Source of the DNA: JAMXLO01 sp036265005
Lineage (GTDB): Bacteria > Pseudomonadota > Alphaproteobacteria > Acetobacterales > Acetobacteraceae
Direction: 5' to 3'
Length of the DNA stretch: 64,000 bases
NCBI GenBank assembly: GCA_036265005.1
Contig: DATAPW010000030.1
Coordinates: forward strand, 1 to 64,000
Both the position numbers and the translations under genes were made by a program. Positions 51,752 to 60,822 of this stretch are shown one piece after another. The notes beneath the pieces are model-generated. The model was not told where the DNA came from and searched no databases. It was given only the letters and a program-made list of their open reading frames with translations. Within the stretch, counting starts at the first letter, position 1, and each line of letters opens with the position of its first letter.

Positions 51752-54715
51752 ATGCAAGACGAACCATTCCGCCTGCCAACCGTCTGGCCGCGCCCGCACG
51801 ATAGCGGGGCAGCCGACCGGCTGATCGAACGCTTCGGCGACATCGGCCGTGCGGAGGGCCGCCTCGCGGCGAGCCCCGCGGTGACTGCGCTGCTGCGATC
51901 TCTCGGCGGCAACAGTCCCTATCTGGCCGATCTCGCGGTGCGCGAATCCGCCACGCTGCGCGCCATCGTGGCGACCGGTCCGGACCAGGTGGTCGCGGCA
52001 GCGCTCAACGAACTGGCTTCCGTCACGCCACAGACCAGACGCGATCGCGTCGCCGCGGCCATGCGCCGCGCCAAGCGCGTTGTCGCGCTGGCCACCGCCA
52101 TTGCGGATATCGGTGGCATCTGGCCACTGGAGCGCATCACCGGGACGCTGAGCGATCTGGCCGAAGCCACGCTCTGGCTCGCCATGGCGCATCTGCTGCG
52201 CGTCGCGCACGATTCCGGCGAATTGCGGCTGCCCGACCCGACGGACCCGACGCGTGGCGGAGGGTTCACGGTACTCGGCATGGGCAAGCTCGGTGCCCGC
52301 GAACTGAATTATTCGTCCGATGTGGACCTCGTGCTGCTCTACGACCCGGCGGCGCCAATATACACGGAACGTAGCGATGACCACGCGATGGGAGGCTTCA
52401 CAACCCGCATCGCACGCGGCCTCGTGTCCCTGATGGAGGCGCGCGACGCGGACGGCTACGTGTTCCGCACCGACCTTCGCCTGCGGCCCGATCCTGCCGT
52501 CACACCACCTGCCGTCGCGCTGCCCGCCGCCATCACCTACTACGAGAGCATGGGGCAGAACTGGGAACGCGCCGCCATGATCAAGGCGCGCCCGGTGGCC
52601 GGCGATCTTGCCTTGGGGGTTGGGTTCCTGGAGGCGATCCGGCCGTTCATCTGGCGGCGCGGCCTGGATTTTGCTGCCATCGCCGACATCCACGCCATGA
52701 AGCGGCGGATCGACCAGCACCGGGGTGGCGCGCTGGCCGACGCACTCGACCCGGTGGCCCGCATCGCCGGCCATAACGTGAAGCTGGGCGAAGGCGGCAT
52801 CCGCGAGATCGAATTCCTGGCGCAGACGCTGCAGCTGGTCTGGGGCGGCCGGGATCCGGCGCTGCGGGTGCCGACCACGCTTGGCGCCCTGCGGCTGCTG
52901 GTACGCGCCGGCCACGTGCCCCGCAACGCCGCCCGCGAACTGGCCGCGGCATACCGCTTCCTCCGCAGTGTCGAGCACCGGCTGCAGATGATGGCCGACC
53001 GGCAGGTGCATGAACTGCCGGAAAGGCCGGCCGATCTGGCGCGCTTCGCCAGTTTCATGGGCTACCCGGACGCCACCGGCTTTGCCAACGAGCTGCTGCG
53101 GCATCTGCACCAGGTACGGACACGCTACGCGGAGGTGTTCGAACTGGTGCCGGAGTTGCTGGAACCCGGCGGATCCGCGCCGGAACTGGATTTCAGCGGC
53201 GTCGATGCCGCGCCCGAGAATACCACCTCGGCCCTTCGCGCTCTCGGCTTCGGCAACCCCGAACGCATCGTCGCCGCGGTGCGCGGCTGGCAGGCCGGAC
53301 ATGTGCGCGCGCTGCGGTCGGAGCGCGCACGCGAGTTGCTGGCTCAGATGCTGCCGCGCGTGCTGGCGGCACTGGCCAGCCAGCCGCAGCCTGACACCGT
53401 GTTCAACCGGTTCGATGCCTTCCTGGCGCGCCAGCCCGCCGGCGTGCAGCTGCTGTCGCTGTTCCAGCGCAATCGGGGCCTGCTCGACCGGATCGCCGCC
53501 GTACTCGGCGCCGCACCCTCGTTGGCCAACCACCTCGCCAGCCACCCGGCGGCGCTGGACGGCCTGCTGGTCCCGGAGGAGGACCCGGATCCCGCACGGC
53601 TGCTGCGTGCCAGATTGCAAGATGCGCGCCTGCTCGAGGACGTCATCGAGATCATCCGTCGCACGGTGCGTGAGGAGGACTTCACCCTGTCCGTTGCCAC
53701 GATGGAGGGCAGGCTGGACGCCGACGCCGCCGGGCTGCGCCGCGCGGCTATCGCGGAAGCCGCACTGACCGCACTGCTGCCTCCGGTCCTTGCCGATTTC
53801 GCCGTGCGGTTCGGCCGGGTACGTGGCGGAGCGATGGCAGTCGTGGCGATGGGCAAGGCGGGCGGCCGCGAGATGATGGCCGGCTCGGATCTCGACCTGA
53901 TGCTGGTGTACGACCACCCGGAAAACGTCAGCGAAAGCCGCGGCGAACGGCAATTGCCGGTGAGCCAGTGGTTCGTGCGCGCCGCCCACGCCTACGTCGC
54001 GGCGGTGACCGCGCCGGGCGTGGACGGCCCGCTCTACGAAGTCGATATGCGGTTGCGGCCGTCAGGCAACAAAGGGCCGGTGGCGGTGTCGCTTGCCTCG
54101 TTTCGCCGCTATCACGCCGAAGATGCATGGACCTGGGAGCGGATGGCACTCACGCGCGCCAGGGTGGTCGCCGGCCCACCGGCATTGCGTGCTCGGATCG
54201 AGGCGGCGACTGCCGAAGCCCTGGCGAAGTCCGGCGATGCCGACCGCATCCGGGTCGATGCCGCCGCCATGCGGGCCCGTATGCTGCGCGACCTGCCGCC
54301 GGACGGCCCGTGGGATGTGAAGCTGCGCGCCGGCGGTCAGATCGAAGTGGAGTTCATCGCGCAGGTGCTGCAGCTCATCCATGCGCGCAAGAAGCCTGAA
54401 CTGTGTTCCCCCACCACGCGCACTGCCTTCGCGAGCCTGGCCGGGGCCGGACTGCTCGCGCCGGACGATGCCGCCCTGCTGATCCGCGCCGACCACGTGT
54501 GGCGCACGGTGCAGGGCATGTTGCGCATCACTGTCGGGCGCGGCGCACGCGACGAACTGCCGGATGCCTCGGCCCGCGCCCTGCTGCGCGCGGTGGCCAC
54601 GGCACTCGGCGGCGAGGGGCCAATTGACTTGGCGGAATTGCGCGCCACGCTGGATGCCCTGGCGCAACAGGTTCGCGCCGCGTTCGTGCGATACATAGGG
54701 GAGATCCGCCCATGA
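51752..54715 (+). CDS. glnE: bifunctional glutamine synthetase adenylyltransferase/deadenylase
   Basis: A 987-residue regulator that adenylylates glutamine synthetase when nitrogen is ample and removes AMP when nitrogen is scarce, under control of PII. Two nucleotidyltransferase domains are visible: N-terminal LGMGKLGARELNYSSDVDL (about 173-191) and C-terminal AMGKAGGREMMAGSDLDL (about 697-714). Each keeps its GxG and DxD residues. The inter-domain helical region and C-terminal helices complete the usual length. bcp overlaps its end by four bases. Assignment is secure. Confidence 0.97.
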   Translation: MQDEPFRLPTVWPRPHDSGAADRLIERFGDIGRAEGRLAASPAVTALLRSLGGNSPYLADLAVRESATLRAIVATGPDQVVAAALNELASVTPQTRRDRVAAAMRRAKRVVALATAIADIGGIWPLERITGTLSDLAEATLWLAMAHLLRVAHDSGELRLPDPTDPTRGGGFTVLGMGKLGARELNYSSDVDLVLLYDPAAPIYTERSDDHAMGGFTTRIARGLVSLMEARDADGYVFRTDLRLRPDPAVTPPAVALPAAITYYESMGQNWERAAMIKARPVAGDLALGVGFLEAIRPFIWRRGLDFAAIADIHAMKRRIDQHRGGALADALDPVARIAGHNVKLGEGGIREIEFLAQTLQLVWGGRDPALRVPTTLGALRLLVRAGHVPRNAARELAAAYRFLRSVEHRLQMMADRQVHELPERPADLARFASFMGYPDATGFANELLRHLHQVRTRYAEVFELVPELLEPGGSAPELDFSGVDAAPENTTSALRALGFGNPERIVAAVRGWQAGHVRALRSERARELLAQMLPRVLAALASQPQPDTVFNRFDAFLARQPAGVQLLSLFQRNRGLLDRIAAVLGAAPSLANHLASHPAALDGLLVPEEDPDPARLLRARLQDARLLEDVIEIIRRTVREEDFTLSVATMEGRLDADAAGLRRAAIAEAALTALLPPVLADFAVRFGRVRGGAMAVVAMGKAGGREMMAGSDLDLMLVYDHPENVSESRGERQLPVSQWFVRAAHAYVAAVTAPGVDGPLYEVDMRLRPSGNKGPVAVSLASFRRYHAEDAWTWERMALTRARVVAGPPALRARIEAATAEALAKSGDADRIRVDAAAMRARMLRDLPPDGPWDVKLRAGGQIEVEFIAQVLQLIHARKKPELCSPTTRTAFASLAGAGLLAPDDAALLIRADHVWRTVQGMLRITVGRGARDELPDASARALLRAVATALGGEGPIDLAELRATLDALAQQVRAAFVRYIGEIRP

Positions 54716-55179
54716 GCGTTCAGGAAGGCGAAACCGCACCCGAATTCGAACTGCCGGCCAGCGGCGGCCGCACCGTCAGCCGCAAGGCGATGAAGGGCAA
54801 GCCGTTCGTGCTGTACTTCTACCCCAAGGCCGACACGCCGGGCTGCACCAAGGAGGCGTGCGAATTCCAGGAAGCCCTGCCGCAACTCGGCCATATCGGC
54901 ATCGACGTGATCGGGGTGTCGCCCGACAAGATGAAACCGATCGAGAAGTTCGCCGACAAATATCATCTGAGCTTTCCGCTCGCGTCGGACGAGACGCATG
55001 CGGTGGCGGAGAAATACGGCACCTGGGTCGAAAAATCGATGTATGGACGCAGGTATATGGGCATCGAGCGCAGCACGTTCCTGATCGACAAGTCTGGGAA
55101 GATTGCCAAGGCATGGCGCAAGGTCAGCGTCACCAACCACGCGGCCGAGGTGCTGAAGGCGGCGCAGGCGCTGGATTGA
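54712..55179 (+). CDS. bcp: thioredoxin-dependent thiol peroxidase (Bcp/PrxQ)
   Basis: A 155-residue peroxiredoxin that reduces hydroperoxides using thioredoxin. The peroxidatic Cys45 is in ADTPGCTKEAC and the resolving Cys50 lies five residues on, the classic PrxQ alpha-2 arrangement. The following FPLASDETHAVAEKYG and RSTFLIDKSGKI segments are typical. Its ATG overlaps the glnE stop (ATGA), so it is translated with glnE, a coupling also seen in other Alphaproteobacteria. Confidence 0.96.
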   Translation: MSVQEGETAPEFELPASGGRTVSRKAMKGKPFVLYFYPKADTPGCTKEACEFQEALPQLGHIGIDVIGVSPDKMKPIEKFADKYHLSFPLASDETHAVAEKYGTWVEKSMYGRRYMGIERSTFLIDKSGKIAKAWRKVSVTNHAAEVLKAAQALD

Positions 55180-55193
55180 CCCCCGTTTTCCTT

Positions 55194-55273
55194 GTCATTC
55201 TCGCGAAGGCGCGAATCCAGAGGCCGCGCCACAGCGCTGCTGCGCCTGAATTCCCCGCCTTCGCGGGAATGAC
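55194..55273. repeat. 80-base GTCATTC...GAATGAC inverted repeat
   Basis: Ends are GTCATTCTCGCGAAGGCG and CGCCTTCGCGGGAATGAC, near-perfect reverse complements around a GC-rich middle. The sequence is typical of dispersed intergenic palindromes in alphaproteobacteria and could act as a terminator after bcp. Confidence 0.75.
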
Positions 55274-55300
55274 GAAAGAAGCGACGCGCGGAGCACATCG

Positions 55301-55801
55301 GTGATCGAACTGCGCCTGGCCAAGATCGCGATGGCAGCGTCGCTGGCGTTGTTCGCCTTCCTCGTCGCGTTCAACAACCTGACCGACTACGGATCCAATT
55401 TCGCCTTCGTCCAGCATGTGCTCAGCATGGACACGACGTTCCCCGGCAATGCGCTGCGATGGCGCGCGATCACGACACCGATCCTCTGGCACGCGGCGTA
55501 CTGGCTGATCATCGCCGGTGAAGCGCTGACCTGTGTCGCCTACGCGATCGGCAGCGTGGCCTTGCTCGGCGCACTCCGCGCCGGCGGCGCTGCATTCAAC
55601 CGCGCCAAGCGGTTGGTCTATGTCGGCACGGCGCTCGGATTTCTAGTCTGGTTCCTCGGCTTCATGGTGATCGGCGGAGAATGGTTCGCCATGTGGCAAT
55701 CGCCGACCTGGAATGGTCAGCCGGCGGCATTCCGCTTCTACGCAGCACTGCTGGGCGTCGGCATCTTTGTCGGATTGGAGGACCGCGATCTCGCCGATTG
55801 A
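55301..55801 (+). CDS. DUF2165 family small membrane protein
   Basis: A 166-residue inner-membrane protein with four hydrophobic helices. Family-like features are AFNNLTDYGSNFAFVQHVLSMDTTFP between the first two helices (key part NNLTDY) and EWFAMWQSPTWNGQ near the end. DUF2165 proteins have no established function. The start is a GTG at 55301. It follows the palindromic repeat after bcp, so it likely has its own promoter or depends on read-through. Confidence 0.8.
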   Translation: MIELRLAKIAMAASLALFAFLVAFNNLTDYGSNFAFVQHVLSMDTTFPGNALRWRAITTPILWHAAYWLIIAGEALTCVAYAIGSVALLGALRAGGAAFNRAKRLVYVGTALGFLVWFLGFMVIGGEWFAMWQSPTWNGQPAAFRFYAALLGVGIFVGLEDRDLAD

Positions 55802-55855
55802 GCATCGACCATAGGCGTGGGTATGATGCGGCACGCAGAACGGGAGCATGTACCG

Positions 55856-56290
55856 ATGAAGGTCGCCATCCTCGCCATTCCCCTGCTGGTCCTCGCTGGA
55901 TCCGCGCAGGCGCGCGACATCAAGGCGGACATCGACGCCGCGAATGCTAGGTTCGTCGCTGCCTTCAACAAGGGGGACGCGGCCGGGATCGGACAACTCT
56001 ATACCGAGCACGCCACGGCGTTGCCGCCGGGCGCACCGATGGCCAAGGGCCGCGCTGCGATCCAAGCGTTCTGGCAGGGCGCGATCCAGTCAGGCCTGAA
56101 GAACGCATCGCTCAAGGCGCTGCAGGTGGATCAGTTCGGCAATGCCGCGCGCGAGATCGGCACGTTCAGCCTCGATGCTCCCGACGCGCAGAAGCAGATG
56201 GTGCATGTCGAAGGCAAGTATGTCGTGCTATGGCGGCGCGAAAGAAGTGGCTGGAAGCTCGACACCGACATCTGGAACATGAACCAGTAA
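55856..56290 (+). CDS. exported SnoaL/DUF4440-like protein
   Basis: A 144-residue protein with signal peptide MKVAILAIPLLVLAGSAQA (cleavage before RDIK). The mature domain has the NTF2-like pattern of DUF4440/SgcJ proteins: ANARFVAAFNKGDAAGIGQLY, TALPPGAPMAKGRAAIQAFW and VEGKYVVLWRRERSGWKL. It is expected in the periplasm; substrate unknown. ATG 55856 is chosen for GGGAG nine bases upstream. It converges with the histidine kinase gene (21 bases between stops). Confidence 0.82.
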   Translation: MKVAILAIPLLVLAGSAQARDIKADIDAANARFVAAFNKGDAAGIGQLYTEHATALPPGAPMAKGRAAIQAFWQGAIQSGLKNASLKALQVDQFGNAAREIGTFSLDAPDAQKQMVHVEGKYVVLWRRERSGWKLDTDIWNMNQ

Positions 56291-56311
56291 CCCCCGGCCG
56301 TCGGCGGGCAG

Positions 56312-57817
56312 TCACTCCGTTGCGGTTGGCAGGCGCATCGTGAACCTGGTGCCACCTGTCGCACCAGGCGCAGCGGTGAGTTGCCCGCCATGCGCTTCGA
56401 CAATTTCGCGACAGATCGACAACCCCAGCCCCAGGCCCGCCGCCTTCGACGTCACGAAAGGCTGGAACAGCCGATCGGCCACTTCCGGCGCAATGCCGGG
56501 GCCGCTGTCGGTCACGACCACCTCGATCGCTGCGTCAGCCACGTGCGTCGATACGGTCAGCTCCCGCCGCTCGCTCGCCTCCATCGCCTCGACCGAATTG
56601 CGCACCAGGTTGATGATCACCTGGCCGATCTGGATACGGTCGATCAGCGCCGTGCCGACCGACGGATCCAACTCGATCGCGGTCTGCACGCCCTGATGCC
56701 GTGTGCCGATTAGCCCCAGTTCCGCGGCTTCCCTGACCACGGCATTGACGTCCTCGTTCACCCGCGTCGTGTTCCGCTTGGCGACGTGATCGCGCAGCCG
56801 CCGGATCACTTCACCCGCGCGATGCGTCTGCTGACGAATCCGGTCCACAATGTCGCGAACACGCACCGTGTCCGCCGCGTTGGACGCCAGCAGCCGGTTG
56901 AGTGCGCCGGCATAATTGCCGACCGCCGTCAGCGGCTGGTTCAGTTCGTGGGCGATCGCCGACGCCATCTGTCCCATGGTGGACAGCCGCGCCACATGCA
57001 CCAGTTCGGCCTGCAGTTCCTGGATGCGCGATTGATTCCGCCGCTCCGCCGAGATGTCACGCACGATCTTGGAGGCACCGATGATCTGTCCTGAAGGGCT
57101 CAGGATTGGCGACACCGTCAATGAGACAGTGATCTCGCTGCCATCCTTGCGCAGCCGCACCGTCTGGTAATGCCGCAGCCGGTCGCCGCGCCGCAGCCGG
57201 TCCAGGATCATCGCCTCCTCGTGCACACGATCCGCCGGGTGCAGCATGGCAATCCCGCGACCGATCATCTCGTTTGCGGTGTAGCCGAACATTTCTTCGG
57301 CGGCACGATTCCAGCTCGTGACAATGCCGTCCAACGTCTTGCCGACAATCGCATCGTCAGACGAATCGACGATGCTGGCCAGATGTTGCCGCACTTCCCG
57401 GCTTCGCCATTCATCGGTGATATCGTTGTTGGCCTCGGTCACCAGCGAAAATCTGCTGTCAGGATCCCGGTGCAGCGCCTGGTGACTGACGACGACGACT
57501 TCCTCGCCATCACGCCGCCGATGCCGCAGCTCGCCGGTCCATTCATGCCGCTCGAGCAATTCGTCGTCGACGTCCTGAAGTGACCGGGGAAATATGGTCT
57601 GCAGCAGGTCATGCGATATCTGGCCGACAGCCTCGGCCGCCGTGAAGCCATAGAGGCGCTCCATGCCGCGCGACCAGGAGCGGATTTCGCCCTCGAGACT
57701 GCGCGTCAGGACCTGGGCCATGCCTAGGCCAACCGCCTGCGCCTCCAGCGATCTGACGCGTTGCTGCAGTTCCAGGATCTGACTGCGCCTTTCCGATCCT
57801 GTGTCCGTCCCGCTCAT
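56312..57817 (-). CDS. PAS-domain sensor histidine kinase
   Basis: A 501-residue soluble kinase with no transmembrane segment. An N-terminal coiled-coil (residues 10-30) leads into two PAS domains (about 31-135 and 146-258; the second has GIVTSWNRAAEEMFGYTANEMIG). The phospho-acceptor is His290 in AIAHELNQPLTAVG, followed by N-box NLVRNSVEAME, G1 DSGPGIAPE and G2 GLGLGLSI. The overall build is FixL-like, but no heme-ligand residue pattern is evident. No response regulator gene is adjacent, so its partner is elsewhere. Confidence 0.92.
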   Translation of the reverse strand: MSGTDTGSERRSQILELQQRVRSLEAQAVGLGMAQVLTRSLEGEIRSWSRGMERLYGFTAAEAVGQISHDLLQTIFPRSLQDVDDELLERHEWTGELRHRRRDGEEVVVVSHQALHRDPDSRFSLVTEANNDITDEWRSREVRQHLASIVDSSDDAIVGKTLDGIVTSWNRAAEEMFGYTANEMIGRGIAMLHPADRVHEEAMILDRLRRGDRLRHYQTVRLRKDGSEITVSLTVSPILSPSGQIIGASKIVRDISAERRNQSRIQELQAELVHVARLSTMGQMASAIAHELNQPLTAVGNYAGALNRLLASNAADTVRVRDIVDRIRQQTHRAGEVIRRLRDHVAKRNTTRVNEDVNAVVREAAELGLIGTRHQGVQTAIELDPSVGTALIDRIQIGQVIINLVRNSVEAMEASERRELTVSTHVADAAIEVVVTDSGPGIAPEVADRLFQPFVTSKAAGLGLGLSICREIVEAHGGQLTAAPGATGGTRFTMRLPTATE

Positions 57818-57929
57818 CTGGCGCCCCCCGGACTCGCAGTATCACGCTCTGGTGAACCAGATAGCACGCTTTCGCCCGGGTCGTCGCCTCCTATCCGCGG
57901 ACCGCTCCACTTCGCGGCCGATTGCGGAA

Positions 57930-58781
57930 TCAGCCGTTGATCACTGTTCCTCCATTCGGATGCAGCACCTGGCCTGACATGTACGCCGCATCCTGTGATG
58001 CGAGGAAGATGTAGCAGGGAGCAACATCATCGGGCTGGCCTGGCCGCCCCATTGGCACGTGAGCGCCATGCTGGGCCGTCCGCTCCTCGGAAAAGCTGGC
58101 GGGGATCAGTGGCGTCCAGATCGGGCCGGGGGCCACGGCGTTAACCCTGATACCCCTTGGCAGCAACTGCTTGGACAGCGATCGGGTGAAGGCGACGATC
58201 GCACCTTTGGTTGCGGAATAGTCGAGCAAGGTCGGGCTGCCCTGATAGGCGGTCACCGACGCGGTGTTGATGATGGCCCCGCCTTCCGACATGTGCGGCA
58301 GTACCGCGCGCGTCAGATAGAACTGGCTGAAAATGTTGGTGCGGAATGTCCGCTCAAGCTGGTCGTCCGGCAGATCCTCCAGCCGCTCCTGGACATGCTG
58401 TTCTGCAGCATTGTTCACCAGGATATCGAGCCGCCCAAATCCGTGGATCACCTGGCGAACCACTTCCCTGGAAAAATCCGAATTGCCGAGGTCACCGGCG
58501 ATGGCGAGGCTGCGTCTGCCGGCGTCGTTGATCAGCCGCAGGGTCTCTTCGGCGTCTTCATGTTCGTCCAGATAAGTGATCGCGACATTGGCGCCTTCCT
58601 TCGCGAAGCCGACGGCGACAGCGCGGCCGATGCCTGAATCGCCGCCGGATATCAGTGCGATCTTGCCGGCAAGCCGATCCGCTCCGCGATAGTCCTGCAT
58701 CGAAGACTGTGGCTGCGGCTGCATTTCTTCCTGGCGTCCAGGCTGACGCTCCTGTCTTTGTGGCGGGACGGTCTCGCTCAT
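57930..58781 (-). CDS. short-chain dehydrogenase/reductase (YghA-like)
   Basis: A 283-residue NAD(P)-dependent oxidoreductase. A Gln/Pro-rich N-terminal extension precedes the Rossmann motif ALISGGDSGIGRAVAVGFAK (TGxxxGxG type). Catalytic residues are Ser in NTASVTAYQG and the Tyr-Lys pair in LDYSATKGA. The extension and the closing HPNGGTVING are typical of the general-stress/YghA subgroup. Substrate unknown. Upstream of it, on the minus strand, lies the ThDP enzyme gene, but it is 70 bases away and may be separately transcribed. Confidence 0.92.
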   Translation of the reverse strand: MSETVPPQRQERQPGRQEEMQPQPQSSMQDYRGADRLAGKIALISGGDSGIGRAVAVGFAKEGANVAITYLDEHEDAEETLRLINDAGRRSLAIAGDLGNSDFSREVVRQVIHGFGRLDILVNNAAEQHVQERLEDLPDDQLERTFRTNIFSQFYLTRAVLPHMSEGGAIINTASVTAYQGSPTLLDYSATKGAIVAFTRSLSKQLLPRGIRVNAVAPGPIWTPLIPASFSEERTAQHGAHVPMGRPGQPDDVAPCYIFLASQDAAYMSGQVLHPNGGTVING

Positions 58782-58851
58782 GCCGCACGCTCCGTCCGCG
58801 TGCTCCGCTGCTCAGGCATTATAATCGCCTCCATTGCTGCCGTCCTTGCGA

Positions 58852-60639
58852 TCAGCGCGATCCCGGCATCAATGTGCTGATCACCTCGCGCGCAGTTTCC
58901 GTGATGACGCTGCGACGTTCCGGTTCGCTGGCCAGCGATTCAGCGAACGCACGGGCCTGCGCCAGGGTTATGTGCGGCGGCAGCGGCGCCACGTTCGAAT
59001 CGGTGTAGGCTTCCAGCACGACCGGACGATCGGCCGACAGTGCAATGTCCCAGGCACTGCCGACATGATCCGGATTATCGACGAAAATACCCTTGAGCCC
59101 TATCAATTCGGCGAAGCGGGAATAGGACACATCGGGGATCGACTGCGACCCCATGAACTTGGGATCGCCCGCCATGGCGCGCTGTTCCCAGGTGACCTGG
59201 TTGAGGTCACGGTTGTTCAGCACCATCACGACAAAACGCGAGTCCCCCCATCTCCGCCAATATTTGGCGACCGTGATCAATTCCGCCATGCCATTCATCT
59301 GCATTGCGCCATCACCGACCAGTGCGATGACCGGCCGATGCGGATGAGCGAGCTTGGCGGCGATTGCGTAAGGCACACCTGCCCCCATGCTCGCCAGCCC
59401 ACCCGACAACGAGCCCATCATGCCGCGCCGCAGCTTCACGTCGCGCGCGTACCAGTTGGCAGCGGACCCGGAATCACAGGTGACGATGGCGCCTTCCGGC
59501 AGGCGCGGGGAAAGCTCCCAGAACAGGCGTTGTGGGTTGAGCGGATCGGCCGCGTGCATGGCGCGGGCCTCCAGCACTTTCCACCAGTCTGCGACCTGCT
59601 TTTCCACACGCTGCCGCCAGGATCGATCGGTCTTTTGCTGCAGCATGGGCAGCAATGCACGCAGGGTTTGCTTGCTGTCGCCGAGCAGGTTCACGTCCAT
59701 CGGATAGCGCAGGCTCAGCATGTCTGCGGCGTTGTCGATCTGCACGCCGCGTGCCTTGCCTTCCTGCGGCAGGAACTCCGAGTAGGGAAAGCCTGACCCC
59801 ACCATCAGCAGCGTGTCGCAGCCCTGCATCAGGTCCCAACTCGGCTTGGTGCCCAGCAGTCCGATCGAACCGGTGACCCATGGCAGGTCATCCGGCACGG
59901 CGGCTTTGCCGAGCAGCGCCTTGGCGACACCGGCTCCCAGTTTCTCGGCAACGTCGATCACTTCGTCGGTCGCGCCAAGCGCCCCGGCGCCCACCAGCAT
60001 TGCGACCTTCTTGCCGTCGTTCAGCATTTCGGCCGCACGACGCAGTTCCGCCTCGTCCGGCAACAGGTGCGACCGTGGGGCGCCAATTCCCGAATGCACG
60101 GTGCCGTGCCTGTGCGGCGGCTTTTCCACCGCTGGCTCCTCTTGCAGATCGTTCGGCAGGATGATGGCGGTGACCTTGCGGTCCGTGCTGGCGATGCGCA
60201 TGGCGCGATCGATCAGATGGCGAATCTGTGCCGGCGTGCTGGCCTGCTGCACGAAGGCGCCTGCGACATCCTTGAACAGGTTCTCCAGGTCGGTCTCCTG
60301 CTGGTACTGGCCGCCCAGAGCCGATCTTGCCTGCTGTCCGACGATGGCCAGGACAGGCTGGTGATCAAGCCGCGCATCGTACAGCCCGTTCAGCAGATGG
60401 ATGGCGCCGGGGCCCGACGTTGCCAGGCAGACGCCGACCTCGCCGGTGAACTTGGCATGCGCCGATGCCATGAAGGCGGCCATCTCTTCGTGCCGCACCT
60501 GCACGAATTCCGGATTGGTCTGCGCCCGGTCGAGCGCTCCGATCAGGCCGTTGATGCCGTCGCCGGGATAGCCGAAGACGCGCCTTACGCCCCAATCCCG
60601 GAGACGTTGCCAGAGGAAATCACCAACGGTCTTGGTCAT
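58852..60639 (-). CDS. thiamine pyrophosphate-dependent enzyme, pyruvate oxidase/PoxB-like
   Basis: A 595-residue ThDP enzyme. The N-terminal Pyr domain includes RHEEMAAFMASAHAKFTGE with its catalytic Glu, a middle domain follows, and the PP domain carries the ThDP motif GDGAMQMNGMAELITVAKYW ending near NNRD. The pattern resembles PoxB-like or acetolactate-synthase-like proteins often annotated 'thiamine pyrophosphate-requiring protein'. Whether it oxidises pyruvate or acts on another keto acid is undetermined. ATG 60639 is chosen as the family start MTKTVGDFLWQRL; the frame is open further up to 61143 without conservation. It faces ETF-QO divergently. Confidence 0.9.
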   Translation of the reverse strand: MTKTVGDFLWQRLRDWGVRRVFGYPGDGINGLIGALDRAQTNPEFVQVRHEEMAAFMASAHAKFTGEVGVCLATSGPGAIHLLNGLYDARLDHQPVLAIVGQQARSALGGQYQQETDLENLFKDVAGAFVQQASTPAQIRHLIDRAMRIASTDRKVTAIILPNDLQEEPAVEKPPHRHGTVHSGIGAPRSHLLPDEAELRRAAEMLNDGKKVAMLVGAGALGATDEVIDVAEKLGAGVAKALLGKAAVPDDLPWVTGSIGLLGTKPSWDLMQGCDTLLMVGSGFPYSEFLPQEGKARGVQIDNAADMLSLRYPMDVNLLGDSKQTLRALLPMLQQKTDRSWRQRVEKQVADWWKVLEARAMHAADPLNPQRLFWELSPRLPEGAIVTCDSGSAANWYARDVKLRRGMMGSLSGGLASMGAGVPYAIAAKLAHPHRPVIALVGDGAMQMNGMAELITVAKYWRRWGDSRFVVMVLNNRDLNQVTWEQRAMAGDPKFMGSQSIPDVSYSRFAELIGLKGIFVDNPDHVGSAWDIALSADRPVVLEAYTDSNVAPLPPHITLAQARAFAESLASEPERRSVITETAREVISTLMPGSR

Positions 60640-60822
60640 GCGGGAGCCTCGCGATCTTGTCTTGCTCGTGCGAACTGTGTGCCTGCAACGCCACGGCGCG
60701 CATCTGAGTTGCGCGTTCACGATCGCTTGCCGCCGATACCGGCCAGCGCAGCCGGCGCCGGCGGCTTTGCGCATGCGTGCCAGTCTGCCTAGGGTTGCGA
60801 CCATTGTCCGGGAGGATGCGCG

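Noticed and set aside
51731..53989. 752-codon minus-strand frame opposite glnE
   Set aside because: It lies inside glnE, which has both nucleotidyltransferase motifs; the antisense product looks like a GC-driven shadow.
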